Source of the DNA: Bartonella sp. AU55XJBT
GTDB lineage: Bacteria; Pseudomonadota; Alphaproteobacteria; Rhizobiales; Rhizobiaceae
Reading direction: 5' to 3'
Assembly: GCF_028618525.1 (NCBI RefSeq)
Contig: NZ_JAQITC010000015.1
Span: 1-59,308 of the forward strand
DNA: 59,308 bases
Both the position numbers and the translations under genes were made by a program. Below the pieces are notes generated by a model. The model did no database searches. It was given only the letters and a program-made list of their open reading frames with translations, and was not told where the DNA came from. Within the stretch, counting starts at the first letter, position 1; every line of letters begins with the position of its first letter. This document shows positions 39,246-49,721 of the stretch, in pieces.

Positions 39246-40622
39246 ATGCGTGTTATTATTTGCGGTGCAGGACAGGTTGGTTATGGAATAGCAGAGCGTC
39301 TTGCTGCTGAAAATCACGATGTTACTGTTATTGATATTGAAACCAGATTAATTGAAAAAATTCGCGATACATTGGATGTGAGAGGTTTTGTTGGTCACGG
39401 TTCTCGTCCTGAAGTTCTTTTGGCTGCAGATGCAGACAAAGCTGATATGTTGATTGCTGTCACTTTGTTTGATGAAGTGAATATGGTCGCTTGTCAGGTT
39501 GCTCATTCATTATTTGATGTTCCCACAAAAATTGCTCGTATTCGCTCACAATCTTATTTGGAACCCCGCTATAAGACGCTTTTTTCCAGAGAGAATATTC
39601 CCATTGATGTGGTTATTTCGCCAGAAGTTGAAGTCGGGGAAATGGTTTTACGTCGTATTGCTTTGCCTGGTGCAATAGATGTTCTTTATTTTTGTAATGA
39701 TGATATTGTTGCGCTCGCTTTGGAGTGTATGGAAGATTGTCCCGTTATTAATACACCTTTGCGTCAATTAACAGAGCTTTTTCCAGATCTTCACACGACG
39801 GTTACCGCTATTAAACGTGGCTCGGAATTATTGATTGCACATTCAGAAACGCAATTACGCGTTGGTGATATAACCTATCTTGTTGTTGCTCGTGAGCAGA
39901 TGCGTCGTGCTGTTGGGCTTTTTGGTCATAAAGAACGAGATGCTCACCGCATGATTATTGCTGGAGGCGGGCACATTGGTCTTTATGTTGCTCAGGCGAT
40001 TGAAAAACGTCTTCATAAATTAAAATTGAAGATTATAGAATCGCAGAGAGAAAGAGCCCTCACAATTGCTGATCAGCTTGAAAAAACAACCGTTTTATAT
40101 GGTAATGTGTTAGATCCAGTGATTCTTCAAGATGCGGGAATTGATCAGGCCGATTTAATGATTACGTTGACCAATCAGGATCAAGTTAATCTCTTAAGTG
40201 CTATCATTGCGAAAAGATTGGGCTGTAAAGCTAATATGGTGTTGATTAATAATGTTGCTTACCAAGAGTTTAGCCGCGCCGTTGGTGTGGATGCCTATCT
40301 TAATCCCCATAGCGTTACAATATCAAAAATTTTGCAACAAATGCGCCGTGGACGTATTCGTTCCGTTCATTCAGTTTTTAATGGTCGAGCAGAAATTATT
40401 GAAGCCGAAGTGATGCAAACATCTTCATTGGTTGGTAAATCATTATCAGAGCTTAATTTATCAGATGGTTTGAGAATTGGGGCAATTTATCGTAATAAGA
40501 CAATTATACAGCTCTCAGCAGAGACGCGTATTTTGTCTGGTGATAGAATAGTGATTTTTGCTCTTGCTGATAGAGTTCGTGATGTTGAACAACTTTTTCG
40601 TGTAAGTTTGGAATATTTTTAA
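39246..40622 (+). CDS. trkA: Trk potassium uptake regulator TrkA
   Basis: Cytoplasmic NAD(H)-binding gating subunit of Trk potassium transporters. The 458-residue product is two tandem RCK units, each with a Rossmann motif (VIICGAGQVGYGIAERLA at the N-terminus, IIAGGGHIGLYVAQAIE in the second) and a C-terminal TrkA_C domain. The frame is open from TTG at 39228, but ATG at 39246, just after the ntrX stop, gives the usual start MRVIICGAGQVG. A trkA gene after ntrX is common in relatives. The membrane partner is not in the window. Confidence 0.95.
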   Translation: MRVIICGAGQVGYGIAERLAAENHDVTVIDIETRLIEKIRDTLDVRGFVGHGSRPEVLLAADADKADMLIAVTLFDEVNMVACQVAHSLFDVPTKIARIRSQSYLEPRYKTLFSRENIPIDVVISPEVEVGEMVLRRIALPGAIDVLYFCNDDIVALALECMEDCPVINTPLRQLTELFPDLHTTVTAIKRGSELLIAHSETQLRVGDITYLVVAREQMRRAVGLFGHKERDAHRMIIAGGGHIGLYVAQAIEKRLHKLKLKIIESQRERALTIADQLEKTTVLYGNVLDPVILQDAGIDQADLMITLTNQDQVNLLSAIIAKRLGCKANMVLINNVAYQEFSRAVGVDAYLNPHSVTISKILQQMRRGRIRSVHSVFNGRAEIIEAEVMQTSSLVGKSLSELNLSDGLRIGAIYRNKTIIQLSAETRILSGDRIVIFALADRVRDVEQLFRVSLEYF

Positions 40623-40632
40623 TATATTATTG

Positions 40633-41442
40633 ATGGATATTTGTACTTTTGGGTATAGTGGACAGTTAAGATTGGTGGATAGGCTTTGTTTGTCCTCAAT
40701 GGTCAAAACTGGACAGCGCGTTAAGCTTTTTAGTTATGATAAAGAAATAGACAATCTCTCTGCTGGTGTTGAGTTGCATAAAGCCGAATCGATTTTATCA
40801 CGTTCAGCAATTTATCGCCTTGATCCCCATTTTTGCTGATAAACTAGGGTGTACAATTGTTCAGTTCTCGGATTTTTTTTTCGTGTTATGCTGATGGAAT
40901 ATCAACAAGGTGTGTGGTTAGATACAGATGTTTATCTCGTTAAACAGTTTCATCCAGATGCAAATAAGGTTTGGTTGGCAAGAGAAAATAAGAGAATAGT
41001 AGGCGTTTCTGCTCTTTATTTTCCTCCAGATAACCCTATTATAGGAGTATTTGAAGATTATTGGGCAGGCAGAGAAATTATTCCTCATTGGCTTGGGTTT
41101 AAGCGTCGTGTTTGGAGACCATTCTGGTTAAAGAGAAAAAAGATACCAATTTTACTGGGAAATCTTGGCATTACGATATTTGGCAATGACGGTATTTCAC
41201 GGTTAGCAAAACAATATGGTTTTTTTCACGAGGCAAAGGCAAAGGAAACTTTTTATTATTGGACTGGGCGAAAAACTGAGTACATCTTTGAACCAGCTTT
41301 TGGCATAACACCGCTTACAGATTCAGGCTTGATAGGATTTCATATCCACAGAAAGGCCAAGACCACGCAAGGACCTCAGGAAGGAAGTTTTTACCATTGG
41401 GCAGTTTCTCGCATTCCTGAAGTTCATAATTTGTTTAGGTAG
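40633..41442 (+). pseudogene. Frameshifted DXD-type glycosyltransferase (capsule/LPS sugar family)
   Basis: Three frames together encode one protein. The first (from ATG 40633) starts MDICTFGYSGQLRLVDRLCLSSM and stops at 40837-40839. The middle piece reads FADKLGCTIVQFSDFF. The third, with RVMLMEYQQGVWLDTDVYLV (DXD motif), runs to the stop at 41442. Breaks fall in the CCCCATTTTT stretch near 40826-40835 and in a nine-T run at 40873-40881. The family is that of sugar-binding DXD glycosyltransferases seen in capsule or lipopolysaccharide clusters. Product length if restored is about 269 residues. A true pseudogene, a phase-variable gene and a sequencing error all fit. Relatives often have hfq-region genes here instead. 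Confidence 0.75.
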
Positions 41443-41589
41443 AGTTATTATCGCTATTTTAACCATTGGGATTTTAGTCTATCCTAAACAGCTCTTGATT
41501 GTCGCTTGCCCAAGAGAGTAATATGAGCCTATGGATAAAAATATTGAATGTGTAAAAAGCGATTGGTATATGACAAGGAAAGTAAAAAT

Positions 41590-42222
41590 ATGAGTGATCC
41601 AATGAAAACAGCATTAAGCCTTGTACCTATGGTTATTGAGCAAACCAATCGTGGTGAACGGGCCTATGATATTTTTTCTCGTCTTTTAAAGGAGCGGATT
41701 ATTTTTATTAATGGTCCTGTTGAAGATGGTATGGCAATGCTTGTTTGTGCACAATTACTTTTCTTGGAAGCAGAAAATCCTAAAAAAGAAATTAGTCTTT
41801 ATATTAATTCTCCAGGGGGTGTTGTGACATCTGGTATGGCTATTTATGATACTATGCAGTTTATTCGTCCTCCTGTTTCTACACTCTGCATGGGACAGGC
41901 GGCATCTATGGGATCATTATTGTTAACAGCGGGAGCAAAAGGTCATCGTTTTACATTGCCCAATGCGCGTATTATGGTGCATCAACCATCTGGTGGTTTT
42001 CAAGGTCAGGCTTCAGATATTGAGCGACATGCACAAGATATTATAAAGATGAAACGGCGCTTAAATGAAATTTATGTTCAACATACAGGTCAAGATTACG
42101 AGGTTATTGAGAGAACGCTTGATCGCGATCATTTTATGACAGCAGAAGAAGCAAAAGCGTTTGGTTTAGTTGATGATGTTATACAGTATCGTGCAGAAAC
42201 TGAAAAAGAAGAAAAAGATTAA
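41590..42222 (+). CDS. clpP: ATP-dependent Clp protease proteolytic subunit
   Basis: Serine peptidase chamber that degrades substrates unfolded by ClpX or ClpA. Catalytic residues from the chosen start are Ser106 ([10 protein letters not shown]), His131 (IMVHQPSGG) and Asp180 (LDRDHFM). The frame is open from 41548, but ATG at 41590 has a good AAGGAAAG site and gives 210 residues, the usual length. clpX follows after 182 bases, then lon and hupB, a conserved proteobacterial order. Confidence 0.97.
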   Translation: MSDPMKTALSLVPMVIEQTNRGERAYDIFSRLLKERIIFINGPVEDGMAMLVCAQLLFLEAENPKKEISLYINSPGGVVTSGMAIYDTMQFIRPPVSTLCMGQAASMGSLLLTAGAKGHRFTLPNARIMVHQPSGGFQGQASDIERHAQDIIKMKRRLNEIYVQHTGQDYEVIERTLDRDHFMTAEEAKAFGLVDDVIQYRAETEKEEKD

Positions 42223-42404
42223 GAATTTTTATAGAAAAAACAGCTACTTTAATTAAAGAGTTTTATAAAATATCGCAAAAATTAAGAGAAACACCTAAAA
42301 ATATTGAGACATTCATGGTTTTCTATATGTCTTTTAGTTTTCATGATGAAAAGCTTTCTTTGAAAAGGCGAAGTATTCATATATCGTGGTGAAAGGAAAG
42401 AAAA

Positions 42405-43679
42405 ATGAGCAAAATTAGCAATAGCGGGAACGAATCAAAAAATACTCTCTATTGCTCGTTCTGCGGCAAGAGTCAGCACGAGGTGCGTAAGCTCATTGCG
42501 GGGCCTACTGTATTTATCTGTGATGAATGTGTAGAGCTTTGCATGGATATTATTCGGGAAGAAAATAAGTCTTCTGGCGTTAAGGTGCGTGATGGAGTCC
42601 CTACTCCACAGGAAATTATATCCGTTCTTGATGATTATGTTATTGGTCAGCAGCATGCAAAGCGTGTTCTTTCTGTTGCAGTTCATAATCATTATAAACG
42701 GTTGGCGCATCAGTCTAAAAGCAGTGATATTGAGTTGGCTAAATCAAATATTCTTCTTGTTGGTCCAACGGGCTGCGGTAAAACTTATCTCGCACAAACA
42801 TTAGCACGTATTATTGATGTCCCTTTTACGATGGCGGATGCGACCACTTTGACTGAAGCAGGTTATGTGGGTGAAGATGTTGAAAATATTATTTTAAAGC
42901 TTCTTCAAGCGGCGGATTATAATGTTGAACGTGCACAGCGTGGTATCGTTTATATTGATGAGGTCGATAAGATTTCTCGTAAGGCTGACAATCCTTCTAT
43001 TACAAGAGATGTTTCTGGAGAAGGGGTTCAGCAAGCATTGCTAAAAATTATGGAAGGAACAATTGCTTCTGTTCCTCCACAAGGTGGACGTAAACATCCG
43101 CAACAAGAGTTTCTTCAGGTTGATACCACAAACATTTTATTCATTTGTGGAGGAGCTTTTGCAGGTTTAGAGCGGATTATTTCAGGGCGTGGTGAAAAAA
43201 CTTCTATTGGTTTTTCTGCGACTGTTAAGGCTCCTGATGAACGTTGTGTTGGTGAAATTTTTCGCGATTTAGAGCCTGAAGATCTTATAAAGTTTGGTTT
43301 AATACCAGAGTTTATTGGGCGTCTTCCTATAGTCGCTACCTTAGAAGATTTAGACATTAACGCTCTCGTGCAAATTTTATCACAACCTAAAAATGCATTG
43401 GTAAAGCAATATCAGCGTCTTTTTGAAATGGAAAATGTTGAGTTAGCATTTCACGAAGATGCTTTACGCGCTATTGCGAAGAAAGCTATTGAACGTAAAA
43501 CTGGTGCACGTGGTTTACGTTCAATTATGGAGAAGATCCTTCTTGAGACAATGTTTGAACTACCGGCTCTTGAAGGGGTTCAAGAAGTGGTTATTTCGAG
43601 CGATGTCGTTGATGGGAAAGCGCGTCCTCTTTATATTTACTCAGAACGTACAGAAGATAAAGAAAATGTATCAGCATGA
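42405..43679 (+). CDS. clpX: ATP-dependent Clp protease ATP-binding subunit ClpX
   Basis: AAA+ unfoldase that feeds proteins to ClpP. The 424-residue product has an N-terminal C4 zinc-binding domain (Cys17, 20, 39, 42), Walker A GPTGCGKT at 120-127, Walker [11 protein letters not shown], the pore-loop region, and the IGF-type ClpP-binding loop seen here as TSIGFSATV. The ATG follows AAAGGAAAG. Confidence 0.98.
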   Translation: MSKISNSGNESKNTLYCSFCGKSQHEVRKLIAGPTVFICDECVELCMDIIREENKSSGVKVRDGVPTPQEIISVLDDYVIGQQHAKRVLSVAVHNHYKRLAHQSKSSDIELAKSNILLVGPTGCGKTYLAQTLARIIDVPFTMADATTLTEAGYVGEDVENIILKLLQAADYNVERAQRGIVYIDEVDKISRKADNPSITRDVSGEGVQQALLKIMEGTIASVPPQGGRKHPQQEFLQVDTTNILFICGGAFAGLERIISGRGEKTSIGFSATVKAPDERCVGEIFRDLEPEDLIKFGLIPEFIGRLPIVATLEDLDINALVQILSQPKNALVKQYQRLFEMENVELAFHEDALRAIAKKAIERKTGARGLRSIMEKILLETMFELPALEGVQEVVISSDVVDGKARPLYIYSERTEDKENVSA

Positions 43680-43861
43680 CATTGTGCGGTATATAATATA
43701 AAAAGTGGGTAAAACGGTATTTAATAGGCGTTTCTAATAATATCGTTATAATGCTTGATTTATGTGTTAGCAATTACCATTTCATGTATTGTGGAGAGCT
43801 GAGGTTTTCTAAGGGTGGGCTTGGTGTTATAGATAGCTCATAGGCTCCAGAAAGGAGAGTT

Positions 43862-46288
43862 ATGCAATATATTGATGAAAAGACAGATGAAGTGAGAGAT
43901 GGGGTTTATGCTGTTTTACCTCTTCGTGATATTGTTGTCTTCCCCCATATGATTGTTCCACTTTTTGTGGGCCGCGAAAAATCAATTCGTGCTCTTGAAG
44001 AAACGATGGCGGTTGATAAGCAAATACTGTTGGTGACACAAAAAAATGCTTCTGATGATGATCCAAAATCAGAGGATATTTATCATATTGGTACATTTGC
44101 AAATATTCTCCAGCTTTTAAAGCTTCCTGATGGCACTGTAAAGGTTTTGGTTGAAGGGACTGCACGTGCAAAAATTAGTCAATTTTCTTTAAGTGATGGT
44201 TATCATCAGGCTTTTGCAGCTGTTACAGAAGAGCCTAGAGAGGGTGATGTTGAGATTGAAGCTCTTTCAAGGTCGGTGATTGCTTATTTTGAAAACTATG
44301 TAAAGCTTAATAAAAAAATCTCTCCTGAAGTTGTCAATGCGATAGGCCAGATTGATAATCCTTCTAAGCTTGCTGATACGATTGCCTCTCATTTGATGAT
44401 TAAACTTGCAGAAAAGCAGGAAATATTAGAGCTCTTACCTGTACGAGCCCGTCTTGAACGTGTTCTGTCTTTCATGGAAGGAGAAATTTCTGTTTTGCAG
44501 GTTGAAAAACGTATTCGTTCGCACGTTAAACGGCAAATGGAAAAAAACCAACGGGAATATTATCTCAATGAGCAAATGAAGGCGATTCAAAAAGAGTTAG
44601 GAGCAGGAGATGATAACCGCGATGAGCTCTCTGAATTAGAAGACCGTATTAAGAGTACAAAACTTTCCAAGGAAGCACAGGAAAAAGCTGGAGCAGAATT
44701 GAGAAAATTACGGAATATGTCTCCTATGTCTGCGGAAGCGACAGTTGTCCGTAACTATCTTGATTGGTTATTAGCAATGCCTTGGGGTAAAAAATCTAAG
44801 ATTAAAAACAATTTAGATTTTGCTGAAAAGATCATGAATAATGAACATTTCGGTCTTGAAAAAGTTAAGGAAAGAATTATTGAGTATTTGGCTGTACAAA
44901 GTCGTGCGTCAAAGATAAAAGGTCCCATTATTTGTTTGTTAGGTCCTCCTGGTGTTGGAAAAACATCATTAGCGCGCTCTATTGCAAAGGCAACAGGGCG
45001 CGAATATGTTCGTATCTCGTTGGGAGGTGTGCGGGATGAAGCAGAAATTCGCGGACATCGTCGAACATATATTGGTTCGATGCCTGGGAAAATTATCCAG
45101 TCTATGAAAAAAGCAAAAAAATCTAATCCGCTTTTCTTGCTTGATGAAATTGATAAAATGGGACAAGATTTTCGTGGAGATCCTTCCTCTGCTTTATTAG
45201 AGGTTCTTGATCCAGAACAAAATGGGACCTTCATTGATCACTATTTGGAAGTTGAATATGATCTTTCTGATGTCATGTTTATCACAACTGCCAATACGCT
45301 TAATATTCCAAGTCCGTTAATGGATCGAATGGAGATTATTCGTATTGCTGGTTATACTGAATGTGAAAAAATGGAAATTGTTAAGCAGCATCTTTTACCA
45401 AAGGCACTCAAAGACCACTGTTTGTCTAAAAAAGAACTCAGCATTTCTGATGGAGCACTAAGATCGATTATTCAGTTTTACACACGTGAAGCAGGTGTTC
45501 GTAATCTTGAGCGTGAGCTCATGAAAATTGCCCGTAAATCTGTTACAAAAATTCTCAAAACGCATCAAAAATCTGTAAAAGTTACAGAAAGTAATCTCGA
45601 TGATTTCTTGGGTGTTAAACGCTATCACTATAATCAGATTGAAGGAGAAAACCACATTGGTGTTGTGACAGGCCTTGCGTGGACAGAAGTGGGTGGAGAG
45701 TTATTGACCATTGAAGGTGTAATGATGCCCGGCAAAGGCAAGATGACTGTAACTGGAAATTTGCGTGATATTATGAAAGAGTCTATTTCCGCGGCAGCAT
45801 CTTATGTACGTTCTCGTGCTGTTGATTTTGGGATCGAACCTCCACTTTTTGAAAAACGCGATATCCATGTTCATGTTCCAGAGGGGGCGACACCAAAAGA
45901 TGGTCCATCTGCTGGGATTGCTATGGTGACAGCAATTGTTTCGGTCCTTACAGGGATCGCTGTGCATAAAGATATTGCAATGACTGGTGAAATTACTTTA
46001 CGTGGACGTGTTTTACCGATTGGTGGATTAAAAGAAAAGCTCTTAGCTGCGCTTCGAGGAGGAATAAAAAAGGTACTTATTCCTGAAGAAAATGCAAAAG
46101 ATTTGGTTGATATTCCTGACGATGTTAAAAATAATATGGAAATTATTCCGGTAAATCATGTGAGTGAAGTTTTGAAACACGCTTTGGTTCGTTTTCCTGA
46201 CACTGTTGAGTGGAAAGAACCTTCTACAGTGGCTGTCCCTATTCGGTCAGAGAACAGCGATAGTGAAGGAATACAGATTGCACACTGA
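43862..46288 (+). CDS. lon: ATP-dependent protease Lon
   Basis: Cytoplasmic AAA+ serine protease for misfolded and regulatory proteins. The 808-residue product has the N-terminal substrate domain (about 15-210), a coiled region (QREYYLNEQMKAIQKELG), Walker A GPPGVGKT at 361-368, Walker B LFLLDEIDKM, and the peptidase domain with the catalytic pair Ser683 (DGPSAGIAM) and Lys726 (GGLKEK). The ATG follows AAAGGAGAG. The clpP-clpX-lon-hupB order is conserved widely. Confidence 0.98.
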   Translation: MQYIDEKTDEVRDGVYAVLPLRDIVVFPHMIVPLFVGREKSIRALEETMAVDKQILLVTQKNASDDDPKSEDIYHIGTFANILQLLKLPDGTVKVLVEGTARAKISQFSLSDGYHQAFAAVTEEPREGDVEIEALSRSVIAYFENYVKLNKKISPEVVNAIGQIDNPSKLADTIASHLMIKLAEKQEILELLPVRARLERVLSFMEGEISVLQVEKRIRSHVKRQMEKNQREYYLNEQMKAIQKELGAGDDNRDELSELEDRIKSTKLSKEAQEKAGAELRKLRNMSPMSAEATVVRNYLDWLLAMPWGKKSKIKNNLDFAEKIMNNEHFGLEKVKERIIEYLAVQSRASKIKGPIICLLGPPGVGKTSLARSIAKATGREYVRISLGGVRDEAEIRGHRRTYIGSMPGKIIQSMKKAKKSNPLFLLDEIDKMGQDFRGDPSSALLEVLDPEQNGTFIDHYLEVEYDLSDVMFITTANTLNIPSPLMDRMEIIRIAGYTECEKMEIVKQHLLPKALKDHCLSKKELSISDGALRSIIQFYTREAGVRNLERELMKIARKSVTKILKTHQKSVKVTESNLDDFLGVKRYHYNQIEGENHIGVVTGLAWTEVGGELLTIEGVMMPGKGKMTVTGNLRDIMKESISAAASYVRSRAVDFGIEPPLFEKRDIHVHVPEGATPKDGPSAGIAMVTAIVSVLTGIAVHKDIAMTGEITLRGRVLPIGGLKEKLLAALRGGIKKVLIPEENAKDLVDIPDDVKNNMEIIPVNHVSEVLKHALVRFPDTVEWKEPSTVAVPIRSENSDSEGIQIAH

Positions 46289-46453
46289 TTCACTCATAAC
46301 GGCATTTTTTTAGGTGTAGAAGGTGGTGTCGCGGTTATTATTTTGTTTTTTGTTGAAAAAAAGTGAAAAATTCCGTGAATAACTGTGATTATTGCTAAAA
46401 AAACAATGTTTTGGATAAAAATAAGACTTCTGTTTGCTGTACTTTTCAATAAA

Positions 46454-46486
46454 CTGACCAATAACATGATTAGGTCATGTTGTCAG
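46454..46486 (+). promoter_or_regulatory. Dyad in the hupB 5' region
   Basis: AACATGA (46463-46469) and TCATGTT (46475-46481) flank a five-base loop. An outer CTGAC (46454) and GTCAG (46482) add a second paired arm, with four unpaired bases on the left side. It ends about ten bases before the ribosome binding site of hupB. It could be an operator or a leader hairpin. The pairing is seen directly; the role is inference. Confidence 0.45.
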
Positions 46487-46511
46487 CTAATATAGGGAAA
46501 GGAAATATCTC

Positions 46512-46790
46512 ATGAATAAAAGTGAATTGGTTAGTTCCGTTGCTGAAAAGGCAGGTGTTTCGAAAGTGCAAGCTGGTGCTGTTGTTGATGCTTTTATGGC
46601 TTCTGTAACAGAATCTTTGGCTTCAGGGGGGGATGTGCGTCTTCCAGGTTTTGGCACTTTTGAGGTTTCTCATCGTGCTGCGACAAAGGGGCGTAATCCT
46701 TCAACTGGCGCTGAAATTGATATTCCAGCACGTTCTGTACCCAAATTTTCTGCAGGAAAAAGCCTTAAAGAAGCAGTTAATAAAAAATAA
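46512..46790 (+). CDS. hupB: DNA-binding protein HU
   Basis: Nucleoid-associated protein that bends DNA without strong sequence preference. The 92-residue product is of family length, starts [18 protein letters not shown], and carries the DNA-binding arm with [31 protein letters not shown]. The ATG follows GGGAAAGGAAA. A strong terminator follows at once. Confidence 0.98.
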   Translation: MNKSELVSSVAEKAGVSKVQAGAVVDAFMASVTESLASGGDVRLPGFGTFEVSHRAATKGRNPSTGAEIDIPARSVPKFSAGKSLKEAVNKK

Positions 46791-46803
46791 TTTAAACAAC
46801 ATT

Positions 46804-46839
46804 AAAAAAACCCGATTTATTTATAAGCGGGTTTTTTTT
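46804..46839 (+). terminator. Intrinsic terminator after hupB
   Basis: AAAAAAACCCG pairs with CGGGTTTTTTT across a loop of about 14 bases and ends in a long T run, 13 bases after the hupB stop codon. Confidence 0.9.
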
Positions 46840-47925
46840 ACAGATATTTTTAGACAGGGATATTATACACGTTTTTCATATAAAAATTTTGAGTCTTTGT
46901 ACCATTTTTTCATTTCATGAATTGCATAAAATACCATAGGTGTGAAATATATATTTTTAGCCGTTTCAATAAATATTCCACTTTAATAAAGAGGCATTAT
47001 ATAGCTTATAAAGTAGGACGTTAACTTTTGTTATGTGGAAGGGCTAAAGTGTTCATTCAGAAACAGTGCTTATAAATATAAAACAAAAAAAATGCTTTGA
47101 AATGTATAAAGCCTACTAAACCACCTTTTCTGCTGAATAGAGGTGCATGTTGGGGCAATCATATTGTTTTCTTAGTTTTTATAATGTTTCGATCAGCTCG
47201 CGGCATTTGAGGCGGGTGCATAAAGGATAGTTTTATTCCTTTTTTAATAATTCTCTTAATTTACAACACTAACTTCGCTTGTGTGAGCCAGTGCTTAACT
47301 GACCAAATCACCTTTATTGACTGACTATAAGAAAGCCTGAAATAAAGGAATTTTACGATATTTAAGATAGAAAGAGATAAGTTGTTTATAAATCAATGTA
47401 TTGTAAGTTTATTTTATAAAGCTGCTTTGTCATTTCAATATTGTGATTTTTCGTGGCATTTGAGATGGAAGAGATATATTCAGCTCTATTTTTATTTCAC
47501 TTGTACCGTGCAAGTGAGTATTTTTTCCTCATCACACAAAAGTTAAACTGAGAGAGTTTCATAAATATTAAGAAATAAATTTAAAAAAAGATAAAAATTT
47601 CAATTATTAAATGATAGATAGAAAAAAATATTGATAGTAATAAAATACAGTATTATTTGTTTATTTTTTATCTATTTATTATCATAATATATCAATATAA
47701 TTATTTTATTTTGCTGAAGTATATTAAACTGGTTATGGCGATAAAAAACTTTTCTCTAGTCAAAAATTATTTCATATTTTTTACATTATTAAATAAATGA
47801 TGAAGTGTAGAACAGTGACTATTGATTGAGATAGCGTTTTAACAAGGCTTTAGAATGATTTTTTCGTGAGAACCATAGAGATCTATTCAGTAGAGGGGAT
47901 GAGTGACGAATCATGTGTTTTTTTA
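46840..47925. other. Convergent AT-rich spacer between hupB and trmFO
   Basis: Nearly 1.1 kb without a supportable gene. The segment 47560-47770 is almost pure A and T. An inverted copy of the dispersed motif lies at 47386-47402. I find no tRNA and no respiratory-chain gene, both of which follow hupB in some relatives. It is probably a graveyard of decayed sequence. Confidence 0.5.
47386..47402 (-). repeat. Dispersed AT-rich intergenic motif, inverted copy
   Basis: Read on the minus strand: AATACATTGATTTATAA, one base different from the copies at 4215 and 33057. It lies between convergent genes. Confidence 0.45.
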
Positions 47926-49335
47926 TCAACAGGAGCTCTTTGATTCTTTATTTGTTAACCACTGAATACAATCATTGAGAGCCCTTGCTGTTATAACTTG
48001 TTTTTTTGCTAATTTTTTTTCTTTACTTGGCAAGCGTTTTCCTGAATGTTTAAGAGAAACAATAGGGGGAAAGAGTCCAAAGTTGATATTCATTGGCTGA
48101 AAAGACTGTCTTTCTGCTTCTTCATCTATAATGTGACCCCCCGTAATATGATTCAAAAGAGCTCCGAATGCCGTGGTTAGTGGGGGGAGGCAAGGACAGT
48201 TGTGATGATATTCGGCAGCGGCAAAACGTCCAGCAAGAAGCCCTATAGCTGCTGATTCTACATAACCTTCACATCCAGTAATTTGTCCTGCAAAGCGGAG
48301 TTGTTTTTTTTGTTTTAAACGAAGGGTGTGATCAAGAATGATTGGAGAGTTGAGATAGGTATTGCGGTGAAGACCACCAAGACGTGCAAATTCTGCTTTT
48401 TCAAGACCGGGAATCATTCTAAAAATATGGACTTGTTCACCATGTTTCAATTTTGTTTGAAAGCCGACCATATTGTAAAGCGTTCCGAGTTTATTATCTT
48501 GGCGTAATTGAACGACAGCATAGGGTTTAACGGTAGGATTATGGGAATTGGTTAAGCCCATAGGTTTCATAGGACCGTGTCTTAAAGTTTCAAGTCCGCG
48601 CTCAGCCATAACTTCTATGGGGAGGCATCCATCAAAATAGGGCGTTTTTTCAAAGTTACGAAACTCTGTTTTTTCAGCATTTTTTAATGCTTCAACAAAT
48701 GTTTTATATTGTTCTTTATTAAGGGGACAATTAAGATAATCTTTCCCTGTTCCCTCAGGCCCAATTTTATCATAGCGCGATTGATACCAACAAATATTCA
48801 TATCAATACTATCGGTATGGATAATAGGTGCAATAGCATCAAAAAAAGAAAGAGCTTTTGCACCAGTTATTGCTTGTAGTTCTTGCGCAAGTGCAGGTGA
48901 GGTAAGGGGGCCCGTTGCAATGACAACATGTTGCCAATCCTTAGGAATCTCTTGAACTTCTTCACGTTTGATTGTTATAAGCGAATGGTTTTCAAGGGCT
49001 GATGTCACGGTTTTTGAAAATCCATCGCGGTCAACAGCAAGAGCACTCCCCGCGGGGACTTTGTTGGTATCAGCCGCTTTCATAATTAACGATTTTGCTA
49101 ATCGCATTTCAGCATGTAAAAGTCCTACGGCATTTGTTGATGAATCATCAGAACGAAAGGAATTTGAACAAACCAGTTCTGCCAATTTATCGGTTTTATG
49201 GGCATCTGATTTTTTTTGGGGACGCATTTCATGCAAAACAACAGGAATTCCTGATTGAGCAATTTGCCAGCTTGCTTCACACCCCGCAAGACCGCCACCG
49301 ATAATATGAATTGGAGTATCAAATGTCTTTAACAT
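47926..49335 (-). CDS. trmFO: Methylenetetrahydrofolate--tRNA-(uracil-5-)-methyltransferase
   Basis: Folate- and FAD-dependent enzyme that makes ribothymidine at position 54 of tRNA. The 469-residue product has the FAD-binding motif [12 protein letters not shown] (about 11-22) and the family blocks [25 protein letters not shown] and [14 protein letters not shown]. It also has the C-terminal FAD contacts in [23 protein letters not shown]. It lies alone on the minus strand. In relatives it often neighbours the phytoene-synthase-like gene, so it appears moved here. Confidence 0.96.
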   Translation of the reverse strand: MLKTFDTPIHIIGGGLAGCEASWQIAQSGIPVVLHEMRPQKKSDAHKTDKLAELVCSNSFRSDDSSTNAVGLLHAEMRLAKSLIMKAADTNKVPAGSALAVDRDGFSKTVTSALENHSLITIKREEVQEIPKDWQHVVIATGPLTSPALAQELQAITGAKALSFFDAIAPIIHTDSIDMNICWYQSRYDKIGPEGTGKDYLNCPLNKEQYKTFVEALKNAEKTEFRNFEKTPYFDGCLPIEVMAERGLETLRHGPMKPMGLTNSHNPTVKPYAVVQLRQDNKLGTLYNMVGFQTKLKHGEQVHIFRMIPGLEKAEFARLGGLHRNTYLNSPIILDHTLRLKQKKQLRFAGQITGCEGYVESAAIGLLAGRFAAAEYHHNCPCLPPLTTAFGALLNHITGGHIIDEEAERQSFQPMNINFGLFPPIVSLKHSGKRLPSKEKKLAKKQVITARALNDCIQWLTNKESKSSC

Positions 49336-49504
49336 AGTTGACTTATTAGCGTAAGTCGCCGTGTATGAAAAGCATAGATTTTATTTTTGTTCTTTGTAAG
49401 AAAGACGTGTATTGAGTTTTTTTTAATATATTTGTTTGCTTTTTTTCTATAATTAATGGTATAGAAACGCCGCTTGTATAAGGTTATTAGCTTGCTAAGT
49501 TTGA

Positions 49505-49587
49505 GCGGATGTGGCGAAATTGGTAGACGCACCAGATTTAGGTTCTGGCGGGAGACCGTGGGGGTTCGAGTCCCTCCATCCGCACCA
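49505..49587 (+). tRNA. tRNA-Leu (anticodon UAG)
   Basis: GCGGATG pairs with CATCCGC in the acceptor stem. The anticodon arm is CCAGA-TTTAGGT-TCTGG, giving anticodon TAG, which reads CUN leucine codons. The T arm is GGGGGTTCGAGTCCCTC, with a variable arm of moderate length. The CCA end is encoded. The tRNA was found by folding by eye. Confidence 0.95.
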
Positions 49588-49721
49588 AAGCAATCCCTTA
49601 AGTGCTACGGATTTCTACGTATCTGGGATTCCGCTTCATGGTAATGTAACACTTGAAGTGTTAGAATGTAATGATGATTAGAGTGGGTTTATCCCTCTCC
49701 TTAGAAAAATGAAGGTGTTTA

